From Oligoflexia bacterium (GTDB lineage: Bacteria; Bdellovibrionota; Bacteriovoracia; Bacteriovoracales; Bacteriovoracaceae): a stretch of 64,000 nucleotides of DNA. The notes under the pieces were generated by a model that saw nothing but the letters and a program-made list of their open reading frames with translations, was not told the origin of the DNA and did not search any database. Positions 45,283 to 56,058 of the stretch are shown here, piece after piece. Numbering within the stretch: the first letter of the stretch is position 1; every line of letters starts with the position of its first letter. Location of the stretch: positions 1 to 64,000 of the forward strand of contig JADGAN010000018.1 of NCBI GenBank assembly GCA_015231955.1, in the 5' to 3' direction. The position numbers and the translations under genes were made by a program.

Positions 45283-46404
45283 ATGCCTCAATACTTATGG
45301 CAACATCCCTCTTGGCCACATTTTAAATGGAGCAAGGATGCCCTTTTCAAGCTACTTGGAGAGGCTAAAAAATCTCAAGCTTTTATTCTGGCCCAGGGCA
45401 ACTTATTAGATGCCAATGATGAGATGGAATTCTTCACAGAAGAGGCCTATACCACCTCGGCGATAGAGGGTGAATTCTTGGATAAAGATGCGATTAGATC
45501 ATCTGTTGCTAAGAGATTAGGGCTTGAAACTGCAGGAATGCCTCCGATCAAAAGAAAGAGTGATGGAGTGGTAGAGGTTCTTGTCGATGCTACAACTAAT
45601 TATCGGAGTGCATTGACTCATGAACGACTCTGTTCATGGCATGCGGCCCTCTTTCCAACCTCTTATTCTGGAATGAATAAGATTTTAGTGGGGGAATATC
45701 GTACCAGCGATGAACCCATGCGAGTTATTTCTGGGAGGATAGGAAAAGAAAGAATCCATTATGAAGCACCTTCCTCTGCTCGTGTACAACGCGAAATGAG
45801 TGACTTCCTAGAGTGGTGGAATACCCCAGCGGCCGAATCTGATGGGATTATTAGGGCCGCGACAGCTCACCTTTGGTTTGTTAGCATCCATCCCTTTGAT
45901 GATGGCAATGGACGGATTGCGAGGGCCATCACTGATATGGCCTTGGCACAAGATGAAAAGACAAGTAAGAGGTTGTATAGTCTTTCCTTTCAAATTTTAC
46001 AAGATAAGAAAAATTATTACGATATTTTAGAAAAAACTCAAAAAGGAGATGGTGATATTACCGAATGGATTGTTTGGTTTATTTCCATGTTTATCCAGAG
46101 TATTGAGAATTCAAAAAGCGTCATTGAAAAAAGTGTTTTCATGGCCAAGTTTTATAAAAATTTTGCAGATAAAAGTTTTAATGAACGCCAATGGAAAGTT
46201 ATAAAAAAATTATTAGAGCATTTGCCGGAAGATTTCACAGGGGGTTTAACCAATAAAAAATATGTGAACATGACAGGCACCAGTAGTGAATCCGCTAAAA
46301 GAGATTTAAAAGATTTAGTCGAGCATGGTGTCCTTCTTAAAAATGAAAATAAAGGGCGCTCAACTAGCTATCGATTGAATAGAAATTTTAGAAAAAGCGA
46401 ATAA
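45283..46404 (+). CDS. fic: Fic-domain AMP-transferase with N-terminal inhibitory motif
   Basis: A 373-residue protein with the layout DUF4172-Fic-winged helix. The catalytic motif HPFDDGNGRIAR is at residues 203-214, matching HxFx(D/E)GNGRxxR in full. The inhibitory motif (S/T)xxxE(G/N), read TSAIEG, is at residues 58-63, so it is a class II Fic enzyme with the glutamate finger intact and expected to be self-inhibited until relieved. It transfers AMP (or another nucleotide) to a hydroxyl side chain of a target protein. The last 80 residues (TGGLTNKKYVNMTGTSSESA, LVEHGVLL) look like a DNA-binding winged helix. No signal peptide. Confidence 0.92.
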   Translation: MPQYLWQHPSWPHFKWSKDALFKLLGEAKKSQAFILAQGNLLDANDEMEFFTEEAYTTSAIEGEFLDKDAIRSSVAKRLGLETAGMPPIKRKSDGVVEVLVDATTNYRSALTHERLCSWHAALFPTSYSGMNKILVGEYRTSDEPMRVISGRIGKERIHYEAPSSARVQREMSDFLEWWNTPAAESDGIIRAATAHLWFVSIHPFDDGNGRIARAITDMALAQDEKTSKRLYSLSFQILQDKKNYYDILEKTQKGDGDITEWIVWFISMFIQSIENSKSVIEKSVFMAKFYKNFADKSFNERQWKVIKKLLEHLPEDFTGGLTNKKYVNMTGTSSESAKRDLKDLVEHGVLLKNENKGRSTSYRLNRNFRKSE

Positions 46405-46566
46405 TTGGTTGTTTAATAGAATGGGAAAATTTGGTGCGCTCAAGTATTAGCGATTTAATAATGACCTAAAATAATAGTCAGATATTAAATTACACTGTTT
46501 TCGAGTATTTGCTGGAAAAAAAATCACTTGCATTTATTCCTATCAGCAGGTCTTAAGCCAAGTGTG

Positions 46567-47895
46567 CTATAAATTTTTGAAGAAAACCATATCAATAAAG
46601 GTAAGTTTGATCGCTTCTAAGACTCGGCCATCTTTGATGGTTTGGTCGATGGCGGTCTCTTTGAAGTCGGGGTGGTTGGTGTAGATGCGTTCCCAGATGG
46701 ACCTGGGGTCTTGTTTGAAGAGGTTTACTTGGATGGTGATGCCAAAGATGATGAGCACGAGGGCCAGGAGCTTTACTGTTTTTGCACGCAGGAGTGCTAT
46801 CGGAAAAATCATAAAGGCCAAGATGGGAAGCCAAAAGCGTTGGCCCATATCTCCGCCACTCCACCAGGCCCACCACTTCGACATGAGGATAACGTAGGCG
46901 GCAATGAGGTAGAGGGAGAAGAAGAAGAGAGGACGATGCCGTTTAAAGAGTGCCCAGAGAGCGGGGATGCTTAAGATGACCAGAGGAGAAAAGAAGATAA
47001 AACTTTTTCCAGGCCAAAAGAGAGAGCCTAAAAATCCAATGAGAAAAGGGGAATCGAAGTGCTCTCCGGCATAAGGGTTTCCCCACCAAAAACCCATCTT
47101 CTTGCGTAAGATAATAAAGTGAAGAGCGATGGAAAGCATCACGGGAAGATAAAAGTAGAGGGCGCTTTTAAGGAGTGGATGGATTTTACTTTTGATAAGC
47201 GTGAGTGTAGGGAAGCGGCCTTGCGAGTAAGTGAGGAGCAGGTAGAGGGCAAAGGCGGGGGCGGTGATAAAGGCAAAGGAGCGCGAAAGCCCGGCGATGC
47301 CTAGGACGACGCCGGCCCAGCAGAGAGTCTTATATCGGATATTGTCGTCTCGAAGTGCTAGGTAGAAGAGGTAAAAGGAGATGAAGAGGAGGCTTGCTTC
47401 GATGCTGTTGCCAGGCCAGCCGTAAGAGTAGTAGGTGGCAAGAGTGGAAAAGGTGTATCCAAAGATGATCAAGAGGTTGAACCATTTTTGGTGCGGTTGC
47501 GGATTTAAATCGCTAAGCAGTCGCCATCCACACCAGCTGGCAAGGAGAAAGAAGAGGATGCTGGTTAATTGCATCATGGTAAAATCTTCGATCCCTTTGT
47601 TAAGGTGTAAATTTTTGAAGATCTTCATGTTGACGGCGGTTAAAAAGGGAAGGCCTATGCCGTATTTAGAGTAGATGTGGCCGTGAGTTCCTTGTTTGTG
47701 ACGAGTGGGTGGAAGGTACTGCTTGTAGTAGTCAAGGTAGATGGTTTTAAGGTGGGCCAGAGAAAGCGATTGCACATGCAACTCGAAAGTGTCGCCGGAA
47801 TCGATGCGGTTCGGGATGACTTTTGATAAACTGTAATAGGCAAAGAGAAGAAAAATGATGGTGAAAATTTTTAAGTAGATTTTTGGTTTGGCCAC
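46567..47895 (-). CDS. Polytopic membrane protein, GT-C/ArnT-like glycosyltransferase
   Basis: About 442 residues with some nine to eleven hydrophobic helices. An early loop with NRIDSGDTFELHVQSL and, after it, HIYSKYGIGLPFLTAV resembles the first periplasmic loop of GT39/PMT-like transferases. The segments AGLSRSFAFITAPAFALYLL and WWAWWSGGDMGQRFWLPILAF are also of that style. It probably uses a polyprenyl-phosphate sugar. The open frame extends back through the tRNA-Cys gene, which cannot be real. The first in-frame start after the tRNA, GTG at 47893-47895, is used here; no strong ribosome site precedes it. Confidence 0.6.
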   Translation of the reverse strand: MAKPKIYLKIFTIIFLLFAYYSLSKVIPNRIDSGDTFELHVQSLSLAHLKTIYLDYYKQYLPPTRHKQGTHGHIYSKYGIGLPFLTAVNMKIFKNLHLNKGIEDFTMMQLTSILFFLLASWCGWRLLSDLNPQPHQKWFNLLIIFGYTFSTLATYYSYGWPGNSIEASLLFISFYLFYLALRDDNIRYKTLCWAGVVLGIAGLSRSFAFITAPAFALYLLLTYSQGRFPTLTLIKSKIHPLLKSALYFYLPVMLSIALHFIILRKKMGFWWGNPYAGEHFDSPFLIGFLGSLFWPGKSFIFFSPLVILSIPALWALFKRHRPLFFFSLYLIAAYVILMSKWWAWWSGGDMGQRFWLPILAFMIFPIALLRAKTVKLLALVLIIFGITIQVNLFKQDPRSIWERIYTNHPDFKETAIDQTIKDGRVLEAIKLTFIDMVFFKNL

Positions 47896-47923
47896 TTCTA
47901 TTGAATCTTTGTTGGAGTGAAAA

Positions 47924-48000
47924 TGGAGGAGACGATCAGATTTGAACTGATGAATCACGGTTTTGCAAACCGCTCCCTTAGGCCGCTCGGGCACGTCTCC
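47924..48000 (-). tRNA. tRNA-Cys (GCA)
   Basis: A complete 77-nt cloverleaf including encoded CCA (47924-47926 on the plus strand as tgg). The acceptor is GGAGACG paired with CGTCTCC, with discriminator U, the known cysteine identity base. The anticodon stem is GCGGT/ACCGT with loop TTGCAAA, so the anticodon is GCA. The T arm is ATCAG-TTCAAAT-CTGAT. The D stem is three base pairs (CCC/GGG) with an 11-base loop, and the variable loop has five bases. It lies between the HU gene and the membrane-protein gene on the same strand. Confidence 0.93.
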
Positions 48001-48084
48001 TCAAGCAAACTCACATAATGAAAGATCGAATATTGAGCAAAAAATGTCAATGATAATATTATCGATAATTGCAATCTTATGTTT

Positions 48085-48390
48085 TTAAGCTTCTCGGATA
48101 ACGTATTTATCTCTGCCCTCATCCACCATCTCTTTGAGATCTTTACCAACTTTAAAGAAGGGAACTTTTTTGGGCGTAACATTGACAATTTTTCCTGTCT
48201 TGGGATTTCTCCCTTCGTAGGCGCGGTAGTTGCGATTGGCGAATGATCCAAATCCTCTGATCTCGATGCGATCATCCTCGTAGAGTGAGCGAATCATGGT
48301 GGCAAAACAGATGTTAACTAACTGTTCGGCCTGCTTGTGAGGCAGATTTGTTGCGTGTTCGACAGCATTGATTAAATCGGCCTTTGTCAT
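48085..48390 (-). CDS. HU/IHF-family DNA-binding protein
   Basis: A 101-residue histone-like protein. The pattern MTKADLINAVEHATNLPHKQAEQLVN, RIEIRGFGSFANRNYRAYEGRNPKTGK and VPFFKVGKDLKEMV matches HU/IHF, with the DNA-bending Pro of RNPKTGK and the signature RGFGSF. The extended tail and the RIEIRGFGSF-type arm favour an IHF-beta-like member, but this family cannot be split firmly by eye. It bends DNA in nucleoid organisation and regulation. Its gene is followed at 84 bases by tRNA-Cys. Confidence 0.93.
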   Translation of the reverse strand: MTKADLINAVEHATNLPHKQAEQLVNICFATMIRSLYEDDRIEIRGFGSFANRNYRAYEGRNPKTGKIVNVTPKKVPFFKVGKDLKEMVDEGRDKYVIREA

Positions 48391-48566
48391 AATAAACTCT
48401 CCCTCCAGAGTAAGTGTCGCTAAAGCTTGCTTTATATTTATAGCTTAACATTTAACCAAAAAAAAAGTGCGAAATTTCTTTGTGGGTAATAAAGAAATAA
48501 AGTTGAGTAAAGGATTTTTATAAAATGCCGAAAGAGGAGAAGGTGCTACTAAACCAGGGAGGAAGT

Positions 48567-50123
48567 ATGGGGCATTGGGATCGAAAAAGCGTAGCATTAC
48601 TACTTCTGTTGTTTATGCCGCTTATGCTGACGGCGTGTTTGAATAACGATGAGAGGTTAAAGGCACGACCATCGTCGAAGTTTAGTAGTGGAAGCGAGGG
48701 GGATGAGTTGCCAGGGACACCCACTGCTGATGCGACAGGAACGCCTGATGCGATGGTGCGCCCTTCGGATGCGATCTATGTTGATAAAGGTTTTTGCTCT
48801 TGCCTCAAAGGGAAAGCTGATATCATCAATAATTGCAACAATTACTGTGCAGGAAAAAATGTGGATGCACCTACACTCTATGGCCAGGTGACACTCTCGC
48901 CAGAGGTGGAGCTTAATTTTGGAAGCTTGGCCGCCTGGTGTACGCAGGAGATCTCCACAGAGAAGATCAATCCCTCTTGTAAATTAGAGGCGTACGATGG
49001 GTTTGAGACTAAATATTTGGAGCTAACGATTCCTCCCGGGAGCAACTCCTTTACCGCCAATATCAATGTGCTGGATAAGTATAAGACCTATGTTTTAGCA
49101 ATTGTAGAGAGTGGCTCGGGCTCGAATGCGCGCACACAAAGTTTTCAAGTAAGACGGGTCGATCCCGAGGATGCGACTGCCAGTGAGGGGCCTTTATGGA
49201 TTTCGCCGGTGCATATGTACTCTTGTATCTATCGTGCAAGTACCGTGGATCAGACAGTGGGGAGAGTGATTGATGGGGCCTATAGGGATTACTATTTTTA
49301 TCCCGATCACACCCTTCCTCCCGCCATGCCTTGGGGACAAACGACTGTCTATTGCCAGAATATCACTCGCTATGGAGAGGAGGATCGCATCGAGTATCCG
49401 CGCATGGAGCTTATTGAGAATATTCTTAATGTTTGGAGCGAGAAGGATTTGCGTTTTTACGATATCGATCAAGATAAAAAATTGGATATCAACAAATACA
49501 TCGAGACTCGTTTGTTCAAAGAGTATGATTTGACTGCCGATATTAAGATTTTTGCAGAGTTGCCGTGGCCAAATGCTCCTACAGTCACTGCGAGTAGCAA
49601 TGGAACTCCCGCCTCCGGTGGTTCTAGTAGTAATCCAACGGTGCCTCGGTTGGGGTTCTACATGACTCCTTGGATTAACCCGACTACTAAGCGAGGATAT
49701 TGTCCCACGCAAAGCGATTATAATTCACCTATCTCCAATCCTGTGTTCAAAGTTTTACGAGAGGTGGTGGGGGTGGATACGGAGGCGTTTTATTATGGCG
49801 TTCACGCTTCTGAGCAACTGATGGATCGTGCAGGCAATCGCTACTCTACGCCTGAAGTGCGTATGCTGATTCGCGAGTCGCTGCTCAAGCAGATTTGGTT
49901 TTATCTCGATAATGGAAGACCGACAGAACCCGATAGTAATGCCGTCGAGACGAAGACGATCATGTACCATTGGCCTCCCGATGTGAATTCACCCTATGTG
50001 AGAACTTCGTCGCAAAAGTTGTTTACGATTACCGATGGACAGTCGAATGCTTCAGGAAGTATGAGAACATCGGTCTCGCCGACCGATAAGCGGATTGGAT
50101 GTATACCTTCTCTGGGACAATAG
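48567..50123 (+). CDS. Large lipoprotein with cysteine-rich N-terminal region
   Basis: About 518 residues. A lipobox MLTAC ends the signal (cysteine about residue 24). A Ser/Thr/Pro linker follows (GTPTADATGTPDAM), then a cysteine cluster (FCSCLKGK, NNCNNYC), and further cysteines in AAWCTQE, NPSCKLE, MYSCIY, VYCQN, GYCPT and GCIP. This suits an exported, disulfide-bonded protein anchored to the outer membrane. The ATG at 48567 is preferred with GGGAGG upstream. Its stop is immediately against the stop of convergent secF, with no base between. No family recognised. Confidence 0.65.
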   Translation: MGHWDRKSVALLLLLFMPLMLTACLNNDERLKARPSSKFSSGSEGDELPGTPTADATGTPDAMVRPSDAIYVDKGFCSCLKGKADIINNCNNYCAGKNVDAPTLYGQVTLSPEVELNFGSLAAWCTQEISTEKINPSCKLEAYDGFETKYLELTIPPGSNSFTANINVLDKYKTYVLAIVESGSGSNARTQSFQVRRVDPEDATASEGPLWISPVHMYSCIYRASTVDQTVGRVIDGAYRDYYFYPDHTLPPAMPWGQTTVYCQNITRYGEEDRIEYPRMELIENILNVWSEKDLRFYDIDQDKKLDINKYIETRLFKEYDLTADIKIFAELPWPNAPTVTASSNGTPASGGSSSNPTVPRLGFYMTPWINPTTKRGYCPTQSDYNSPISNPVFKVLREVVGVDTEAFYYGVHASEQLMDRAGNRYSTPEVRMLIRESLLKQIWFYLDNGRPTEPDSNAVETKTIMYHWPPDVNSPYVRTSSQKLFTITDGQSNASGSMRTSVSPTDKRIGCIPSLGQ

Positions 50124-51113
50124 TTACGAACGCTCGATCTCTACTTCGCTCTCGATGGCCTTGGCAGAAGTGGAGGCAACTGGGGCGGTGGCAGAGAGCG
50201 GAAGTTTTTTTCCGGTGAGGTTGTACTTTTCACAAACGATGGTGATTGATGCTGCAATATAGATGGTGGAGTAGGTTCCAACTACGATACCAATACTGAT
50301 CGCAAGGAAGAAGTCTCGGATCGATTCGCCTCCCCAGATATACATTGCAAGAGCTGATAAGAGGGTTGCACTGGCCGTGAGGATGGTTCTTGAGAGCGTC
50401 TCATTAACTGCAGTGTTGAGCAAAGAGACCATCGGAACCCCAGGGTTTTTCTCTTCGTGTTCGCGAACGCGATCGTAGACAACCACGGTGTCGTTCACGG
50501 AGTAACCAATGATGGTAAGTAGTGCGGCCACTGTTTGCAGCGAGAACTCAAAACCAAAGAGGGCCCAGATGCCTGCGACCAGAGCAGAGTCGTGAATAAG
50601 AGCGAGCACTGCCCCAGGGGCGTATTTAAAATCGAAGCGAAGGCCAACGTAGATCATGATGGCGATGAAGGAGTAGAGAATGGCCTTGACTGCAGCAATT
50701 CTTAACTCCTCTCCGGCCTTTGGTCCAACGATATCAGTCTTTCTAATCTCCATGCCACTATCTGCAAAACGCTTTTGTAGCGAGCTGGAGATTTGCTGAG
50801 TGACTGCATTTAAGTTGGACTCTTGGGCCAAAACTTTAATTAAGAACTCATTATCTTCGGGGGAGCCAATCGATTGCACACTGGCGCTGGAAAATCCACC
50901 ATCAGCAAGGGCATTACGAAGATCTTCAAGTTTAATGGTGGTTTTAAACTTGGTCTGAATTTCAGCGCCTCCACGAAAGTCCACACCGTAGTTTAGCCCC
51001 TTAAAGAAGATAAGGCCAAAGGAGGTGAGGACGAGCACCGTTGAAATGATGGTGAAGACATTAAAATATTTGGCAAAATTTATGTTTACGTTGTGTTTAA
51101 TAATCTCAATCAT
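50124..51113 (-). CDS. secF: Protein-export membrane protein SecF
   Basis: A 329-residue protein of the RND-like SecD/SecF family with six transmembrane helices. Signatures include LNYGVDFRGGAEIQ after the first helix and GYSVNDTVVVYDRVREH in helix 4, with SRTILTASATLLSALAMYIWGG near the last helices. With SecD it uses the proton gradient to help release proteins from SecYEG. It is the last gene of the operon and lies 78 bases after secD with AGGAGAATAG as ribosome site. Confidence 0.95.
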   Translation of the reverse strand: MIEIIKHNVNINFAKYFNVFTIISTVLVLTSFGLIFFKGLNYGVDFRGGAEIQTKFKTTIKLEDLRNALADGGFSSASVQSIGSPEDNEFLIKVLAQESNLNAVTQQISSSLQKRFADSGMEIRKTDIVGPKAGEELRIAAVKAILYSFIAIMIYVGLRFDFKYAPGAVLALIHDSALVAGIWALFGFEFSLQTVAALLTIIGYSVNDTVVVYDRVREHEEKNPGVPMVSLLNTAVNETLSRTILTASATLLSALAMYIWGGESIRDFFLAISIGIVVGTYSTIYIAASITIVCEKYNLTGKKLPLSATAPVASTSAKAIESEVEIERS

Positions 51114-51191
51114 GATTCTATTCTCCTAAATCAGTTAAATCCTTGTCGTGCTTTGTTGTTTCATCTCTTTATTATTACCTGGACTTGCGCG

Positions 51192-52904
51192 CTAGATACT
51201 AAACTCTTTTCCTCTTGCGACAACCTTATAGGCATAAAGTTCAAAGAGGATATTAGCGACAAAATAGGAGCAGTAAACGGTCGAGATAATTCCAATAAGC
51301 AGTGTGAGTGCAAATCCTCGTATCGGCCCAGTTCCGAAGTGGAGGAGGCATAGACCCGCAAGGGCCGTGGTTGTGTTAGCATCGATAATGGTCCAGAAGG
51401 CGTGTTCAAACCCCGCTTGCATCGCCTTTATAGCATGCATGCCTCGGCGAAGCTCTTCACGGATACGCTCATGAATAATGATGTTTGCATCGATGGCCAT
51501 ACCGACTGTAAGTACGATACCGGCAATACCAGGCAAGGTAAGGGTGGCATCGAAACAGACAAGTGCTGCTAAAAGAAAGAGTACGTTTAAGAGGAGCGTG
51601 ATCACAGCAATGAGACCAGAGATCTTGTAATAGATGACAGCAAAACCAAACACGGCCGCGCAGGCGATGGTGCCTGCAATTTTCGCATCGTGAATGGAGT
51701 CTTGTCCTAAACTTGGTCCCACAATTCGTTGCTCTTCGAAGTCGAGGGCCACAGGAAGTGCTCCTGCGCGGAGGACGAGAGCAATATCTTTGGCCTCGTT
51801 AAGTGTCTCGTTGAAGTTGCCTTGACCAAGAGTGATTTGGGCACGACCACCGCCGATGCGATCGTTGATATGAGGAGCGGTGTAGACGTTGCCGTCAAGA
51901 ATGACTGCCAGGCGCTTTCCTTTATTGGCCCCGGTGAGATCTTCAAAGCGTTTTGCCGCTTCTGACTTAAGGGTCATGGAGACGTAGGGTTGATTTTTTT
52001 GTTGGTCGATATTCACATTGGCATCCTCGAGGTCATCACCACTGATCGATGCAATCTTCTCGACAATATAAGGGGTTTTGTTTTCAAGTTCATTGGTTAG
52101 GCGATTGACTTTCTTTTGAAAGAGGATCTCGTACCCTTTGGGAAGTTCTGCTTTTAGAAATTCGTTCACCTTTTCATTGAAAAGGGAGAAGCGGTCGCCC
52201 TTTTTATAGACAATTCCCGATTGTTCCGCTTTTGCCACCATTCCATTCAACGTGATCTGGTTGATATCATCATTTACTAGTCGAAACTCTAGCTTGGCGG
52301 TTTTCCCAATCAGCTCTTTTGCACGTTCAATATCGCGAACACCTGGAAGCTGAATAACGATGCGATCGCTTCCTTGGGAGGTAATTTCTGGTTCGGTTAC
52401 CCCAAATTCATCGATACGGTTGCGAACCACTTCGATCGATTTTGTTACCGCTTGTTCTTCGATACGAGAGCGTAGTCCTGTCGCTAGCCCGTAGCTAAGC
52501 TCACTATTTTTCTCTGCCGTCAAGCGTACCACTTCTCCAAAGTATTCACGAATGCGCTCTTTGGCCTTTGGAGTTTTTGCTGGGTCTGTAATGACAATGG
52601 AGTGTTGAGGGTCTCCTTTATCTGAGAGATTGAGATCCCCTAGTGTCGACTCAATTCCAATGTCCTTGAGGGCGTATTGGAATTTTCGTGCATAGCTGAT
52701 CATCTCATCCTTGTAGACATTTTGGAAATCGATTCCAAGGATCATGTAGAGACCACCTTGCAAATCGAGACCAAGTCCGATCTTCGATTTTACTGGGAAC
52801 TTTCCTTCCGGGTTAAAGTGGAGGAAGGTTGGCATAACCAACAAGATAGAGCCTATAGTAATAGCGACTAAAAGAGAAAAACGAAACCACCAACTACTTT
52901 TCAT
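51192..52904 (-). CDS. secD: Protein-export membrane protein SecD
   Basis: A 570-residue protein with one N-terminal helix, a large periplasmic P1 region (about 35-380), then a five-helix C-terminal part. The family signature GLGLDLQGGLYMILG lies after helix 1; GRAQITLGQGN and VALDFEEQRIVGPSLGQDSI precede helix 2; VGMAIDANIIIHERIREE is in helix 4. With SecF it works with SecYEG and YajC in export. Length is slightly short of the E. coli form, common outside enterics. Confidence 0.95.
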   Translation of the reverse strand: MKSSWWFRFSLLVAITIGSILLVMPTFLHFNPEGKFPVKSKIGLGLDLQGGLYMILGIDFQNVYKDEMISYARKFQYALKDIGIESTLGDLNLSDKGDPQHSIVITDPAKTPKAKERIREYFGEVVRLTAEKNSELSYGLATGLRSRIEEQAVTKSIEVVRNRIDEFGVTEPEITSQGSDRIVIQLPGVRDIERAKELIGKTAKLEFRLVNDDINQITLNGMVAKAEQSGIVYKKGDRFSLFNEKVNEFLKAELPKGYEILFQKKVNRLTNELENKTPYIVEKIASISGDDLEDANVNIDQQKNQPYVSMTLKSEAAKRFEDLTGANKGKRLAVILDGNVYTAPHINDRIGGGRAQITLGQGNFNETLNEAKDIALVLRAGALPVALDFEEQRIVGPSLGQDSIHDAKIAGTIACAAVFGFAVIYYKISGLIAVITLLLNVLFLLAALVCFDATLTLPGIAGIVLTVGMAIDANIIIHERIREELRRGMHAIKAMQAGFEHAFWTIIDANTTTALAGLCLLHFGTGPIRGFALTLLIGIISTVYCSYFVANILFELYAYKVVARGKEFSI

Positions 52905-53052
52905 TAGAGCGTCCTTCGATAATGGATGAAAGAGTGATTAAAGCGTTTAAATTTTTTAAACTGTATTTAAAAACAATTCAGTTAAATTTTAGGAGATGAT
53001 TGGCAATAAGGCCACCAAATTTCTTGGGCATTTCAAAGAGACAGGGAGTGAG

Positions 53053-53493
53053 CTACTTTTTGCCCTTCTCTACAACCTCTGGCTCTAATACTTTTTTTGC
53101 ATGACCACCAATTTGTCCACGCAGTATTTTGATACGAACGCCATCGGCCACCTCGATCGTGGCAATTTTGTCGGTTAGTCCAATAATGGTGCCGATGATG
53201 CCGGCGCGAGTGAAAATCTCGTCACCTTTTGTGAGTGCTGCAAGCATGGCTTCCTCTTGTTGCGCCTTCTTCTTTTGTGGACGAATTAGAAGGAAATAGA
53301 AGACCAGAAAGATAACTGCAAAAGGAATCAGCGAGGTCAAAGGGGAGGGAGAAGCTGCTGCGCCCGTTTGCGCCAAGACGCTGCCGTTAAAAGCGAAGGA
53401 GGACAAGAGAAAAGTAGCAATGTCACGAATACGTGATCGTCGTGAGGAGTGTTGCAGTTGTTGTTGTTGTATTGAAGCTGAAAACCTGTGCAT
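53053..53493 (-). CDS. yajC: Preprotein translocase subunit YajC
   Basis: About 146 residues. The YajC core is LIPFAVIFLVFYFLLIRPQKKKAQQ with EAMLAALTKGDEIFTRAGIIGTI and the basic tail. The ATG at 53493 is chosen: GGAGAGG lies seven bases upstream. A frame open to 53592 has a histidine- and arginine-rich start, not typical. Even with this start the N-terminal extension of some 60 residues, with an Ala-Gln signal-like cleavage (VLAQTGAAASPSP), is unusual; most YajC proteins have about 100 residues. It follows tgt and precedes secD in the leftward operon. Confidence 0.9.
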   Translation of the reverse strand: MHRFSASIQQQQLQHSSRRSRIRDIATFLLSSFAFNGSVLAQTGAAASPSPLTSLIPFAVIFLVFYFLLIRPQKKKAQQEEAMLAALTKGDEIFTRAGIIGTIIGLTDKIATIEVADGVRIKILRGQIGGHAKKVLEPEVVEKGKK

Positions 53494-53612
53494 GTAAAAA
53501 CCTCTCCATTTGGGGTGGTAATGATAACGATGAATACGATTATAACTTTCCAATCGTGTTGCTTTTATAGAATGTATTGTGAAAATCGTCAAACTGATTA
53601 TAAGTCAATCGG

Positions 53613-54806
<1,194 letters not shown>

Positions 54807-54824
54807 TTACTCCTAGATGAAAGA

Positions 54825-55958
54825 TTAATTTTTTTTTTGCAAGATGAGCATGGCATCGCCGTAAGAAAAGAAACGATAGCGGTTGCGAATGGCCTCTTGG
54901 TACAAGCATAAGGTTTGTGAGCGTCCAATCAGTGCGCTTACCAGCATGAGAAGAGTTGACTTTGGCCAATGAAAATTGGTGATTAGTCCTGCAAGTGGAA
55001 ACTGGATCTCTTTTCCTGGGTAGAGAAAAATATTGGTAGAGTAAAGGTGATTGGGGGTTAATGAATTTATATTGGCAGCAGTAATGGAGGCGAGAACACG
55101 CAAGGATGTTGTGCCCACTGTAATGATAGGGCGCTTTTCTTCTAACGCAGTTTGAATCTTTAGCAGGTTCTCTTGATCTATGAAAAAATCTTCCTGGTGC
55201 ATCTGATGCTTGCGAATATCACCCTCTTCACGGACAGGAGCAAAGGTACCAGGCCCTACATGAAGAGTAACAAAGGCGGTGTCGATGCCGGCAGCGCTAG
55301 AGTAGAGTTCTTGGAAAATCTCTGGGGTAAAGTGGAGTCCTGCTGTCGGTGCTGCCACGGAGCCTTCCTCGCAAGCAAAGGTGGTCTGGTAGTCAAGGTA
55401 ATCGTGTTTGTCAGCAACTCCATTACGAATATAGGGTGGGATGGGGAGAGTTGCATGCGCTTTAAGCAGATCGATGATTTTTTGTTGGCCATTTAATCCA
55501 CTTAGGCCACTTAAGTGAACCGAAAAAGTTCCATCTGTTTCTATGGCGGTGATGGTTGCCACGATATTTCCATTGGCCAGCAGATAGCTATCGCCAAGAT
55601 GCTTTTTAGCGTTGGATCTAATCAACACTTTAAAATCGCCCCGATCGTTTGCAATCATCGAGGTGAGGAGAATTTCCACCGTGCCGGAACCGCTACTGTG
55701 TAGTCGTTTGCCGATGAGGCGCGCGGGAACTACTTTGGAGCGATTGAGCACTAGCAGTGTTTGCGGCGGAAGTAGCGACGGTAAATTATAGAAGTGGTTA
55801 TGGGTGATGGATTTGTCTTCGCTAATAAATGTAAGTAGGCGTGAGTGGGCCCTTTGGGGGGCGGGGCGAATAGCAATCAACTCTTGAGGGAGATCGTAGT
55901 CGTAGGAAGATAGCAATTGATCTTCGTTTTGGGTTAGTGAAATATTTTGATCAAGCAT
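54825..55958 (-). CDS. queA: S-adenosylmethionine:tRNA ribosyltransferase-isomerase
   Basis: A 377-residue QueA. Signatures: YDYDLPQELIAIRPAPQRAHSRLL near the start, VPARLIGKR, PTAGLHFT, HVGPGTFAPVR and NFHWPKSTLLMLVSALIG near the end. It adds the ribosyl part of SAM to preQ1-tRNA to give epoxyqueuosine. It is the first gene of the queA-tgt-yajC-secD-secF leftward operon. It has an additional acid-rich N-terminus. Confidence 0.95.
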   Translation of the reverse strand: MLDQNISLTQNEDQLLSSYDYDLPQELIAIRPAPQRAHSRLLTFISEDKSITHNHFYNLPSLLPPQTLLVLNRSKVVPARLIGKRLHSSGSGTVEILLTSMIANDRGDFKVLIRSNAKKHLGDSYLLANGNIVATITAIETDGTFSVHLSGLSGLNGQQKIIDLLKAHATLPIPPYIRNGVADKHDYLDYQTTFACEEGSVAAPTAGLHFTPEIFQELYSSAAGIDTAFVTLHVGPGTFAPVREEGDIRKHQMHQEDFFIDQENLLKIQTALEEKRPIITVGTTSLRVLASITAANINSLTPNHLYSTNIFLYPGKEIQFPLAGLITNFHWPKSTLLMLVSALIGRSQTLCLYQEAIRNRYRFFSYGDAMLILQKKN

Positions 55959-56058
55959 AATGGAGCGTACTCTAATCCAAAAGAGAGGGAATTAAAAGTA
56001 TTTTTACGTTACGATATTATATTATCAGAGGTGAAATGAGGTGAGGGGGAGGGATTTT

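Noticed and set aside
47896-47994. N-terminal extension of the membrane-protein frame through the tRNA-Cys gene
   Set aside because: The first 23 codons are the translated tRNA. A GTG at 47895 after the tRNA was used as start.
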